A stretch of DNA of 64,000 nucleotides. Origin: Amycolatopsis nivea. Its GTDB lineage: Bacteria > Actinomycetota > Actinomycetes > Mycobacteriales > Pseudonocardiaceae. Position numbers and translations under genes: made by a program. The notes below the pieces were generated by a model, which worked only from the letters and a program-made list of their open reading frames with translations, did no database searches and had not been told where the DNA came from. Shown here one piece after another: positions 26,766-34,186 of this stretch. The stretch covers positions 186,001 to 250,000 of the forward strand of contig NZ_SDLT01000006.1 in the NCBI RefSeq assembly GCF_004522235.1, read 5' to 3'. Each line of letters starts with the position of its first letter. Position 1 is the stretch's first letter.

Positions 26766-27887
26766 ATGAACACGTCCGTCACGATCGTCGGCGCCGGGCT
26801 CGGCGGCCTTACGCTCGCCCGCGTCCTGCACGTCCACGGAATCCCGGCCGCCGTCTACGAGGCCGAGCCCTCGCCGACGTCGCGCGCCCAGGGCGGCTTG
26901 CTCGACATCCACGACTACAACGGTCAGCTCGCCGTCGAAGCCGCCGGGCTGACTTCGGAATTCCGCGACCTGATTTTGGAAGGGAGACAAGAGCTGCGGC
27001 TGTTGTCCCGGGACGGGACAGTGCTGTTCAAACAACCAGACGACGGCACCGGCGGCCGCCCCGAGGTCCACCGCGGTGAGTTGCGGCAGCTGCTGATCGA
27101 CTCGCTGCCGGAGGGCACTGTCCACTGGGGACACAAGGTCACCGGCGTGCGCGCCTTGGCTCAGGGCTACGAGGTCGCGTTCGCCGACGGAAGCACGGTC
27201 ACCACCGACTTGCTGGTCGGCGCGGACGGTGCCTGGTCGAAAGTCCGGCCGCTGCTGTCTTCGGCGAAGCCGGAGTACACCGGCGCGTCGGCCGTCGAGA
27301 CCTTCGTCTACGACTCCGATCGACGGTTTCCGGCCACGGCCGAGGCGGTCGGCGGCGGGATGCTGCTGGCGCTCTCGCCGGACCAGGGCATCACGGCACA
27401 CCGCGAGCGCGACGGAATCCTGCACGCCTACATCGGGCTGACCCGGCCGCTGGAATGGTTCGACAGCATCGATTTCGCCGACCCAGCCGCCGCGACCGCC
27501 CGGATCGCGGCGGAGTACGAGGGCTGGTCGACGGCGCTGACCACGCTCATCACCGAAAGCGACACCGCACCGGTCCTCCGGCCGCACTACGGGCTGCCGA
27601 TCGGGCACGAATGGAAGCGGGTGCCGGGCGTAACCCTGGTCGGCGACGCCGCGCACCTCGCCCCGCCGAACGGGGAAGGCGCGAACCTGGCCATGCTCGA
27701 CGGCGCCGAACTCGGGCTCGCCCTCGCCGCGCATCCGGACGACGTGGAGACCGCGCTCGCCGAGTACGAGCAGGCGATGTTCCCGCGCGGCGCGGAAACC
27801 GCAGCCGAGGGCGCGCACCTGCAACGGCAGATGTTCGGCCCCGACGCACCGCACGGCCTGCTCGCCGAATTCGTCGCCGGGACGTAG
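26766..27887 (+). CDS. TetX-like FAD-dependent monooxygenase
   Basis: A 373-residue group A flavoprotein monooxygenase. FAD motifs are IVGAGLGGLTLARVL at the N-terminus, LVGADGAWSKVRPLL and VTLVGDAAHLAPPNGEGANLAMLDG. It is a distant relative of the enzyme at 21277-22413 (similar WGHKVT, LRPHYGLPIG layout). GAAGGAG ribosome site. It is divergently arranged with a TetR gene through a 37-bp inverted repeat. Likely role: hydroxylation and detoxification of an aromatic or antibiotic-like compound that is also the inducer. Confidence 0.87.
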   Translation: MNTSVTIVGAGLGGLTLARVLHVHGIPAAVYEAEPSPTSRAQGGLLDIHDYNGQLAVEAAGLTSEFRDLILEGRQELRLLSRDGTVLFKQPDDGTGGRPEVHRGELRQLLIDSLPEGTVHWGHKVTGVRALAQGYEVAFADGSTVTTDLLVGADGAWSKVRPLLSSAKPEYTGASAVETFVYDSDRRFPATAEAVGGGMLLALSPDQGITAHRERDGILHAYIGLTRPLEWFDSIDFADPAAATARIAAEYEGWSTALTTLITESDTAPVLRPHYGLPIGHEWKRVPGVTLVGDAAHLAPPNGEGANLAMLDGAELGLALAAHPDDVETALAEYEQAMFPRGAETAAEGAHLQRQMFGPDAPHGLLAEFVAGT

Positions 27888-27893
27888 GACTCC

Positions 27894-27925
27894 GGGGGTG
27901 CGGTCAGGTCACGGACCGCACCCCC
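27894..27925. terminator. bidirectional terminator
   Basis: Perfect 12-base arms GGGGGTGCGGTC / GACCGCACCCCC (27894-27905 and 27914-27925) with an eight-base loop between two convergent genes. Confidence 0.87.
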
Positions 27926-27932
27926 GCCGCGG

Positions 27933-28634
27933 TCAGGCGACCGCCTCCCGCAGCGAAGCGGACAGCGCGCGGGCCTCGTGCTCGGTCATCCGGCCGGTTT
28001 CGTACGGCACGCCGTTGACCCACCGTTGCGTCAGCCGGGCGATTTGCTCGCCGTAGCGCTGCGCGGTGACGCGGTCGCCGTGCGATCCCGCGTCCTCCGG
28101 GCCGAGGTCGGCGTGGCTCTGGCTCATCAGCCCCAGCCACGAACCGAGCCGGTTGACGTCGTCGCGGGACCCGCCGCTCCAGTTGTTGCCCGGCATGTCG
28201 CCCACGCCGATCCACTGCATGCCCAGCTGCGCGGCGAACACCGACAACTGCTGCAGCACGGTCAGCTTGTCCCCGCTCTGCGACGCGGACATGGTGAACC
28301 CGCCAGCCAGTTTGTCCTTCCACGCCTGCGTCGTGAACGGCGTGAAGGCGGCTTCCATGAACGCCTTGAACACTGCGGACACGCTGCCCATCAGCGTCGG
28401 GCAGCCCATCACGATCGCGTCGGAACGGTCCAGCAGCGCCATGACCTCGCTGTCGTGCCAGCGGCCCGCGGAGACGTCCTCGGCGCGGAGGTCGACGACG
28501 TGCACCCGCACGCCCGGCACCTGCCGCGTCCCTTCGGCGAGATGCTCGGCCAGCAGGCGGGTGTGCCCGTGCACCGAATGGCAGACCACGGTCACCGTGG
28601 CCTCGGGGATGCCGTCAACGGCAGTGGCTGTCAT
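27933..28634 (-). CDS. flavodoxin-fold NAD(P)H oxidoreductase (WrbA-like)
   Basis: A 233-residue flavodoxin-family protein. It has an N-terminal FMN-phosphate loop (HSVHGHTRLLAEHLAEG), DAIVMGCPTLMGSVSAVFKAFMEA as the typical flavodoxin_2/FMN-reductase loop and KLAGGFTMSASQSGDKLTVLQQL. Enzymes of this type carry two-electron quinone or azo reduction. A divergent LysR gene stands 132 bases away. The ATG has a GGAAGAAG site. Probable role: redox detoxification of quinones under LysR control. Confidence 0.83.
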   Translation of the reverse strand: MTATAVDGIPEATVTVVCHSVHGHTRLLAEHLAEGTRQVPGVRVHVVDLRAEDVSAGRWHDSEVMALLDRSDAIVMGCPTLMGSVSAVFKAFMEAAFTPFTTQAWKDKLAGGFTMSASQSGDKLTVLQQLSVFAAQLGMQWIGVGDMPGNNWSGGSRDDVNRLGSWLGLMSQSHADLGPEDAGSHGDRVTAQRYGEQIARLTQRWVNGVPYETGRMTEHEARALSASLREAVA

Positions 28635-28729
28635 GCGAAAACTTCTTCCGGTCGTGGGGAAATCCCCTGCTTGCTCCCCATCTCATCCCGATCCCCGGAT
28701 GTCATCAACGCCGTTCTCCAGCACCCAGC

Positions 28730-28746
28730 GATCGGTCTCACCGATC
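28730..28746. promoter_or_regulatory. palindrome between flavodoxin-like gene and lysR
   Basis: GATCGGT-CTC-ACCGATC, a perfect 7+7 dyad in the divergent intergenic region, 20 bases upstream of the LysR start and next to its TAGCCT -10 (28755-28760). It is a candidate LysR recognition site for both self-control and activation of the flavodoxin gene. Confidence 0.65.
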
Positions 28747-28766
28747 GATCGGGCTAGCCTGGTCCG

Positions 28767-29657
28767 GTGGACAGGATCGAGCTGGAAGCGTTCGTCACGG
28801 TCGCGGAGGAACTGCATTTCGGCCGCGCCGCCGAGCGCCTGCACCGCGGGCAGCCGACGGTCAGCGACGCCGTCCGCCGCCTTGAGAAAACCTTGGGCGG
28901 CAAGCTGTTCCACCGCACCAGCCGCCGCGTCTCGCTGACCGACCTCGGCGAAGCCCTCCTGCCCGACGCGCACGCCACCCTCGCCCAGCTGAGCCGCTTC
29001 CAGCAACGCGGCCGCTCCCTCGCCGGCGGCGACCGGAAACGCACCACGCTCGTCGTCGCCCACGCCGAATACACCGCCTACCAGGTGCTGCTGCGCTGCC
29101 TGCCGCGGCTGCGCGAGCAGTTCCCGGACGTCACGATCGTGCCCGAGCCGATGCCGACCACGGCGCAACTCGCCGCGTTGCGCGCGGAAACCGTCGGACT
29201 CGGCATCGGCTGGGCGACCGGCGGGATCAACGGCGTGCGGGCGCGGGTGCTGTCCGCCGAACGGTTCGTCGCACTGGTGCCCGCCGCGCATTCCCTTGCC
29301 GGACACAAGGAACTGAGCGCGGCCGAACTGTCCTCGACCGCGTTGCTGACCTGGCCGCACCAGATCAACAGCGGGCTCTGCGACCGTCTGCTGTCCGCGT
29401 TCCGGATCAGCGGGGCGGATCTGCGGATCATCCGGACCGCCGACAGCGTGCAGGCGATCGCCGGCCACGTCGCGGCCGGGACGGGCATCGGGATCACCGT
29501 CGAATCGGCGCTGGACCACCAGCCGCCGGGCCTGCGGATCATCCCGCTGACCGGCCCGTCGACCACGGCCGACCAGGTCGTCCTCCTGCCCGAGAAGCCG
29601 TCGGAGGTCGCGCTCGCGCTGCGGGACCTGCTGCTGCGCGCTTCCGTGCCGGCGTAG
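28767..29657 (+). CDS. LysR family transcriptional regulator
   Basis: A 296-residue LTTR. The N-terminal winged helix is ELEAFVTVAEELHFGRAAERLHRGQPTVSDAVRRLEKTLGGKLFHRTSRRVSLTDLG and is followed by a periplasmic-binding-like ligand domain. The GTG start shows no ribosome site, but TAGCCT ends six bases upstream (leaderless). It is divergent from the flavodoxin-family oxidoreductase, its probable target. Confidence 0.88.
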   Translation: MDRIELEAFVTVAEELHFGRAAERLHRGQPTVSDAVRRLEKTLGGKLFHRTSRRVSLTDLGEALLPDAHATLAQLSRFQQRGRSLAGGDRKRTTLVVAHAEYTAYQVLLRCLPRLREQFPDVTIVPEPMPTTAQLAALRAETVGLGIGWATGGINGVRARVLSAERFVALVPAAHSLAGHKELSAAELSSTALLTWPHQINSGLCDRLLSAFRISGADLRIIRTADSVQAIAGHVAAGTGIGITVESALDHQPPGLRIIPLTGPSTTADQVVLLPEKPSEVALALRDLLLRASVPA

Positions 29658-29707
29658 GGACGTAGGTAGGTTGCCAGGAGGGGCTGATTTCGATCAGGGG
29701 GGCGACA

Positions 29708-30688
29708 GTGCTGGACGTACGGCTTTTCGGCGCGGACCGGGCGAGCGACGCGGACTGGGACGCACTGCACGAGCTGCAGTTTTCCGCCTGCCGGCTGGAT
29801 TCCCCGGAACGTCCGCCGATGACGCGGCAGGAGACGATCTCCGGAGTGCGCGCGCCGCAGATCCAGGCGGGCGAGCAGCTGGTGTGGACCGCCCACCGGG
29901 ACGACCGGCTCGTCGCCAGGGCGATCGTGACGCTGCCCGCCGACGGGAACGAACAGCTCGCCCTCGTGCGGCTCCACGTCCATCCGGACGTGCGGCGCCA
30001 GGGCATCGGGACAGAGTTCTTCCACGCCTTGGAGCCGATGCTGCGGACGCGCGGCCGAACGCGGGCGGAGGGCTGGAACCTGACCCCCGGCGGTCCTGGC
30101 GAAAGCTGGGCCCAGGGTCTGGGATTCCGGATCGTGCACACGGCTGTCCTGCAGATCATGGAGCTGAGCGAAGTCGACCGCAGGCGGTGGGACATCGCGG
30201 TGCCTGCCGGATACCGGCTGATGCGGTGGGTCGCCGCTCCGCCGGAGTCACTGGTCTCCGCGTATGCGAAGGCTCGCGCGGCGATCGGCGATGCGCCGTT
30301 GGGCGAGTCCGAGTTCGGCGCGCCGGATTGGTCGGTGGACCGGGTGCGGCGGATCGAAGGCTCGTATCGCGAACGGGGCATCGAGCATCGGACGGTGGTG
30401 GCGGTTTCTTCCGGGGGCGAGGTGGTCGGCTTGACGGAGCTGGAGGCGCGGCCGCTGCTGCCGGAGCGGTTGCACCAGGGCGACACCGCGGTGCTCGCCG
30501 CGCATCGCGGGCACGGGCTGGGATTGGCGATGAAGTCGGAGATGCTGCGGTGGTTCACGACGGACCGACCCGGCGTGGCGCAAATCTGGACGGGTACGGG
30601 TGCGGCGAATACGCACATGATCGCGGTGAACCACCGGCTGGGATTCGCGACCGTGCGGACGGGCAGCGTGGTGAGCCGGGAGTTGTGA
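29708..30688 (+). CDS. tandem-domain GNAT acetyltransferase
   Basis: A 326-residue protein with two GNAT folds. The first (about 50-150) has LVRLHVHPDVRRQGIGTEFFHAL as the acetyl-CoA loop. The second (about 210-320) has DTAVLAAHRGHGLGLAMKSEMLRW and NTHMIAVNHRLGF. Double-GNAT proteins of this layout occur in actinobacteria and include aminoglycoside- and mycothiol-type acetyltransferases, but the substrate cannot be told. GTG start with a GGGGGG ribosome site. Confidence 0.83.
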   Translation: MLDVRLFGADRASDADWDALHELQFSACRLDSPERPPMTRQETISGVRAPQIQAGEQLVWTAHRDDRLVARAIVTLPADGNEQLALVRLHVHPDVRRQGIGTEFFHALEPMLRTRGRTRAEGWNLTPGGPGESWAQGLGFRIVHTAVLQIMELSEVDRRRWDIAVPAGYRLMRWVAAPPESLVSAYAKARAAIGDAPLGESEFGAPDWSVDRVRRIEGSYRERGIEHRTVVAVSSGGEVVGLTELEARPLLPERLHQGDTAVLAAHRGHGLGLAMKSEMLRWFTTDRPGVAQIWTGTGAANTHMIAVNHRLGFATVRTGSVVSREL

Positions 30689-30692
30689 GGGT

Positions 30693-31193
30693 TCACCGCC
30701 AGGTGAGGAACGGCGGCGCGTCGGCCAGCGGGGAGCGCGCTGTCTCCAGCGAAGTGCTGAACACGGACATCAGCCGGAGGATCATCTCTTCCAGACGGGT
30801 GCCGTCGATGACTTCGACAGCGGGATCCGGAGTCCAGGATGTCCTGGACGTGCAGGTGACGTGAATTTGCCCGGCGAGCGGCCGGAAGTGCAGGGTCCGC
30901 TCGATGCCCTGGCCGTAGAAGTCGATCTCGCCGTCGTGGCGGGCACGCAGGTCTCGCAGCAGGCCGGGAAGCTGTTCGACCAGCGTCGACAGGTCGTAGG
31001 CGACGTCCACCGGCCAGCTTCCGCCGAAGCCGCGGACGGTGAACGCGCAATCCGTCGTCGCGAGCACCTGGCACGCCTCGATGACCAGTGCGTCGTAGTC
31101 GAGATCGCCGTTCAGCATTGGCGCGACGCTGCCGGGCGCACGCGTAGCGGGTCGCAGAGAGAAGGAAAACCCCGGCAGCTCGCTCTCGGTCAT
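30693..31193 (-). CDS. protein of unknown function, 166 residues
   Basis: I do not recognise this family. The protein is soluble, with no signal peptide or membrane helix. It contains the segments TVRGFGGSWPVDVAYDLSTLV, GEIDFYGQGIERTLHFRP and GTRLEEMILRLMSVFSTSL, suggesting a mixed alpha/beta fold of roughly one domain. The ATG at 31193 is preceded by GGGGGAC. It converges with the double GNAT gene at a four-base distance. Codon usage matches the neighbours. Confidence 0.7.
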   Translation of the reverse strand: MTESELPGFSFSLRPATRAPGSVAPMLNGDLDYDALVIEACQVLATTDCAFTVRGFGGSWPVDVAYDLSTLVEQLPGLLRDLRARHDGEIDFYGQGIERTLHFRPLAGQIHVTCTSRTSWTPDPAVEVIDGTRLEEMILRLMSVFSTSLETARSPLADAPPFLTWR

Positions 31194-31234
31194 CAGCGTC
31201 CCCCATACCTCCGACGTGGTGGCGGCTGATCCTG

Positions 31235-31505
31235 GCACGGTGGCTGCGCGTCCACCGGTCCGGAGTCCCCGGGCGGGCCCGGCTCGGTTACGACCGCGCC
31301 CGGATCCTGCTCGGCCCCTACGGGGACGGCCTCCGCCTGCACCAGCTCCGGCACCCACCTCGGCGACGCCAACACCTCCGCCAACGTGATCATGGCCAAG
31401 ACCGGGCAGAAGAGCCTGCGCAGCGTGCAGCGCTACGTCAAACCCGGCCTCGCCGCCGTCCACCAGGCCACCGAAACGCTGTCCAGCCCGCGCCGCCGCG
31501 GATAA
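31235..31505 (+). pseudogene. remnant of a tyrosine recombinase (C-terminal part)
   Basis: A plus-strand fragment with no intact frame that recalls the catalytic end of an integrase. It reads LGYDRARILLGPYGDGLRLHQLRH, then a one-base frameshift near 31345, then THLGDANTSANVIMAKTGQKS and LRSVQRYVKPGLAAVHQATETL, ending in TAA at 31503. HxLRHT and RYVKPG are the usual HxxR and active-tyrosine contexts. The N-terminal half is gone. It is distinct from the intact recombinase at 24832-25995. Confidence 0.72.
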
Positions 31506-31520
31506 CGCCACATCACTGCA

Positions 31521-31565
31521 GGTCACGCATATCCGCCCGTTTTTCGGCGAGTACTACGGGACCCC
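31521..31565. repeat. left imperfect direct repeat of a 2.4-kb segment
   Basis: GGTCACGCATATCCGCCC, a 13-base variable middle, then TACTACGG and ACCCC. The same layout recurs at 33890-33935: 17 of 18 bases match in the left arm, 8 of 8 in TACTACGG, and the middle differs. It begins 15 bases after the end of the integrase remnant and overlaps the stop codon of the merR gene. Confidence 0.65.
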
Positions 31566-32354
31566 GACACGAAACACCGGCCAGCCGATCTCCGTGCGCC
31601 ACGCGGCGGGATCGCTTGCGTCACGAGAGCCGACAACATAGACCTCCCGTACCGGCCCGGCCACCGACATCGCGTTCTCCACCACCCAGGTCCCGAGTTC
31701 GCCGTACGTGACCTCGACGCCGTCGTGCTCGCCGACGTGGGTGGTGACGGCCAGTTCCGCAGCCGGAAGAACCACGGGATGCACGCGTCCGGTGCGAGGC
31801 GGCGCGGCGGTCGGCAGGTAGACCAGCGCGTGACCGCGTTCCTGTTCGAACAGGGCGTTGTCGTAGCAGCCGCCCAGCGGTCCGGTCGCGGCGGCGCCGA
31901 CGGCCGACGTCAACTCGGCCGTCGCGCCAGCGAACCACGCCTCGACGTCGCCGTGCTCGACCACGGCCTCCACCGCCGCCACCGTCCGGGCGGGCTCGGC
32001 ACGCAGCTCGACCTCGATCGGCGCGGGGTCGGGCCGCAGCAGGCGCCGCAGCGACACGACCGCGGCCCGGGTGCGGTCGAGTACGTCCTCGAGGCGTTGC
32101 AGGTGGTCCGCGACCAGGGCCGCCCGGACGTCGGGGTCGGGGGTCCGCAGGATTCGCTGCACATCGCCGAGGGGGACGTCGAGTTCACGGAGGCGGTGGA
32201 TGACCTGGGCGGTCGGGATCTGGTCGAGGCTGTAGTGGCGGTACCCGGTGGTCTCGTCGACCACCGCGGGTTCCAGCAGGGCGGCCTCGTGGTATCGGCG
32301 CAGGGTCCGCACGCTCAGGTGGGTCAGGCGGGAGAACTCCCCGATGGTCAGCAC
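31554..32354 (-). CDS. MerR family regulator with GyrI-like ligand domain
   Basis: A 266-residue regulator. The N-terminal MerR winged helix (LTIGEFSRLTHLSVRTLRRYHEAALLEPAVVDETTGYRHYSLDQ) is followed by a dimerisation helix and then a GyrI-like effector-binding domain (IEVELRAEPARTVAAVEAVVEHGD..., WVVENAMSVAGPVREVYVVGS), the BmrR/BltR arrangement that senses organic compounds. GTG start, apparently leaderless: CACACT (complement of 32361-32366) ends six bases upstream. Divergent from the SnoaL/SDR pair. Confidence 0.9.
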   Translation of the reverse strand: MLTIGEFSRLTHLSVRTLRRYHEAALLEPAVVDETTGYRHYSLDQIPTAQVIHRLRELDVPLGDVQRILRTPDPDVRAALVADHLQRLEDVLDRTRAAVVSLRRLLRPDPAPIEVELRAEPARTVAAVEAVVEHGDVEAWFAGATAELTSAVGAAATGPLGGCYDNALFEQERGHALVYLPTAAPPRTGRVHPVVLPAAELAVTTHVGEHDGVEVTYGELGTWVVENAMSVAGPVREVYVVGSRDASDPAAWRTEIGWPVFRVGVP

Positions 32355-32360
32355 GTGTTC

Positions 32361-32392
32361 AGTGTGGACTCTCCCCCTGGGGGAGAGTCCAC
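32361..32392. promoter_or_regulatory. MerR promoter with 29-bp perfect palindrome
   Basis: GTGGACTCTCCCCC-T-GGGGGAGAGTCCAC (32364-32392), perfect 14-base arms. Read on the minus strand, TGGACT (32391-32386) and CACACT (32366-32361) form a -35/-10 pair with a 19-base spacer filled by the dyad, the overlong spacer typical of MerR-activated promoters. The same dyad faces the divergent SnoaL gene. Confidence 0.85.
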
Positions 32393-32432
32393 GGCTTGAC
32401 CCTCCCGTGCCGCGAGGTCACACGGTGGGCTC

Positions 32433-32795
32433 ATGACGCAGAACACCGATTCCCAGTCCGATCTGCTCCCGACCACCGTGCGTGAGTTCTTCGCCGCCCA
32501 CGTCGTCCACGACGCCGACACCACCTCGTCGTTCCTCACCGAGGACGCGGTGATCGTCGACCAGGACGAGACCTTCCGCGGCCGAGAGGAGACCTACGCG
32601 TTCCTGCGGGACGCCGGGGCCGAGTTCGAGTACACGACCGAGCAGATCGGTGCCCACCGCGCCGACGACACCCATTGGGTGGTGACCGTGCGGCTCGAAG
32701 GCACCTTCCCGGGTGGTGTCGCCGAGCTCGACTACCGGTTCACGCTCCGGGACGACCGCATCGCCGAACTCGTCATCGCCAACCACCCGGCCTGA
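32433..32795 (+). CDS. SnoaL-like/NTF2-fold protein
   Basis: A 120-residue single-domain NTF2-like protein: VREFFAAHVVHDADTTSSFLTEDAVIVDQDETFRGREETYAFL, then strands ending in YRFTLRDDRIAELVIANHPA. SnoaL-like folds act as isomerases, cyclases or small hydrolases and often accompany SDRs. It is 40 bases upstream of an SDR and divergent from the MerR regulator, so the two probably form its target operon. Confidence 0.85.
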   Translation: MTQNTDSQSDLLPTTVREFFAAHVVHDADTTSSFLTEDAVIVDQDETFRGREETYAFLRDAGAEFEYTTEQIGAHRADDTHWVVTVRLEGTFPGGVAELDYRFTLRDDRIAELVIANHPA

Positions 32796-32835
32796 CCGAA
32801 CCCACGTCATCTCAATCTTCGACGGAGAAAAGATC

Positions 32836-33666
32836 ATGAAGACTTGGTTCATCACTGGTGGGACGCCCGGAGGGTTCGGTCTGGCTTACGCCGAGGCCGC
32901 ACTGGACGAGGGCGATCGAGTCGCGGTGACCGTGCGTCGGCCTGCTGAACTGCGGGAATGGGCTGAGCCTTACGGCGACCGCGTGCTGGTTCTTGAGCTC
33001 GACGTCACCAATGCCCAGCAGGTGCGTGCGGCGGTCAAGGCGGCGGAGGAGCGGTTCGGCGGAATCGACGTGCTCGTCAACAACGCGGGCCGCGGCTGGT
33101 TCGGCTCGATCGAAGGGGCCCCTGACGAGACGATCCGCCGCACGTTCGACCTCAACCTGTTCGCCGTGGTCGACGTGGTGCGTGCGGTCCTGCCGGGTAT
33201 GCGGGCACGCGGCGGCGGCTGGATCATGAACATGTCGTCAGTGGCGGGCCTCGTCAGCGCGCAGGGGTTCGGCTACTACTCGGCGGCTAAGTTCGCGGTC
33301 GAAGGACTGTCGGAGACGCTGAGGCTCGAGGTCGAGCCGTTCGGCGTGCGGGTGCTCGTCGTAGAGCCGGGAGCAACCCGCACCAAGGCCTTCACCGGCT
33401 TCCAGGACCAGCCCGTTAACGAGGTCGTCGACGCTTACGTGCCGATGGTCGAGAGCGTCAAGGCGGCGTTCGTGGACCACAACGGCAAGCAAGAGGGTGA
33501 TCCCGTGCGGGGAGTGCGGGCCGTGATCAGCGCGATGAACGCACCCGTTCCGCCGCGCCGGATCGTGCTCGGCAACTCCGGCTACGACATCGTCACCGCG
33601 ATGCACGAGAACGCCCTCATGGAGCTGCGCGCCAACGAGAAGCTCTCACGCAGCACGGACTTCTAG
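32836..33666 (+). CDS. short-chain dehydrogenase/reductase
   Basis: A 276-residue SDR of the classical, ketoreductase-like type. It has ITGGTPGGFG in place of the usual TGxxxGIG, VLVNNAGRGWFG, NMSSVAGL and YYSAAKFAVEGL for Tyr and Lys, and PGATRTKAF. The ATG has a GGAGAAA site. Its codon usage is slightly less GC-biased than neighbouring genes. It is probably co-transcribed with the SnoaL-like gene and controlled by the MerR. Confidence 0.87.
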   Translation: MKTWFITGGTPGGFGLAYAEAALDEGDRVAVTVRRPAELREWAEPYGDRVLVLELDVTNAQQVRAAVKAAEERFGGIDVLVNNAGRGWFGSIEGAPDETIRRTFDLNLFAVVDVVRAVLPGMRARGGGWIMNMSSVAGLVSAQGFGYYSAAKFAVEGLSETLRLEVEPFGVRVLVVEPGATRTKAFTGFQDQPVNEVVDAYVPMVESVKAAFVDHNGKQEGDPVRGVRAVISAMNAPVPPRRIVLGNSGYDIVTAMHENALMELRANEKLSRSTDF

Positions 33667-33696
33667 CTAGCGGCTACGGGAATCACAGCTTGAGCG

Positions 33697-33728
33697 GCGC
33701 GGCGGGCGGAGGCGGCCGTCCGCCGCGC
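33697..33728 (+). terminator. GC-rich hairpin after the SDR gene
   Basis: Arms 33697-33708 (GCGCGGCGGGCG) and 33717-33728 (CGTCCGCCGCGC) pair at 11 of 12 positions with an eight-base loop, 30 bases after the SDR stop. Confidence 0.6.
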
Positions 33729-33889
33729 ACCGCTTGCTGCGGGCGAGCATGTCGAGGCTTCAGCGCGCAAGTTCAGGTTGCTGTGCAAGGACTTCAGCGA
33801 CGCTGGCGGCGATCATGTCGCCGCAGCTATTAGGGGCCACAGGCGATTCGCCCGCCTCGACTGGGCCCCAGATTCCGGCACCCGGTGCT

Positions 33890-33935
33890 GGTCAGGCATA
33901 TCCGCCCCGAGATTTCCTCGATACTACGGCGCCCC
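33890..33935. repeat. right imperfect direct repeat of the 2.4-kb segment
   Basis: GGTCAGGCATATCCGCCC, a 14-base variable middle, TACTACGG and CGCCCC, partner of 31521-31565. It lies in the 520-base gene-free gap 33667-34186. Apart from the hairpin, this repeat, the AT-rich dyad and a promoter, I see nothing coding in that gap. Confidence 0.62.
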
Positions 33936-34041
33936 TACTACCTCAAGGGCGGAGTGACCGGCGGCGTCGCCACCAAGTGTGGCTGACCACTTTTTCGAGT
34001 GCCCCCGCCAAGCTCGAACAGGCGGGGCACCCGCTCTGCGC

Positions 34042-34081
34042 TTCAACTATATCAATAATCTCAGTTATCCATATAGTTGAA
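34042..34081. other. AT-rich 11-bp inverted repeat
   Basis: TTCAACTATAT (34042-34052) and ATATAGTTGAA (34071-34081) are perfect arms around an 18-base AT-rich centre. The composition is sharply lower in GC than the rest of the window from about 34040 to 34165. Because the arms are AT-rich and far from a gene end, a terminator is unlikely. An operator, recombination site or foreign DNA scar is more plausible. Confidence 0.6.
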
Positions 34082-34131
34082 CCCGCCTGCCTTCGTCGAT
34101 AGGTTCTGCTTTGCTAACTGATACCTGGTGT

Positions 34132-34159
34132 TTGAGTATTGAAACGCGAACTGTAGAGT
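34132..34159 (+). promoter_or_regulatory. promoter of the zinc-finger coiled-coil gene
   Basis: TTGAGT (34132-34137) and TAGAGT (34154-34159) with a 16-base spacer, 28 bases before the ATG at 34187. A GGAAAGGGG ribosome site follows at 34172-34180. Confidence 0.55.
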
Positions 34160-34186
34160 GGTTCCCACCTGCGGAAAGGGGCACTG

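Noticed and set aside
24832..28634. An intact prophage or integrative element around the tyrosine recombinase
   Set aside because: No tRNA, attachment repeats, structural, replication or transfer genes are visible. The neighbours are ordinary metabolic and regulatory genes.
33999..34030. GC-rich hairpin GTGCCCCCGCC/GGCGGGGCAC as a terminator
   Set aside because: It has a one-base bulge and is more than 300 bases from the preceding gene end, so no transcript needing it is evident.
34042..34081. Rho-independent terminator
   Set aside because: The arms are AT-rich, the loop is 18 bases, and it follows no nearby gene end on either strand.
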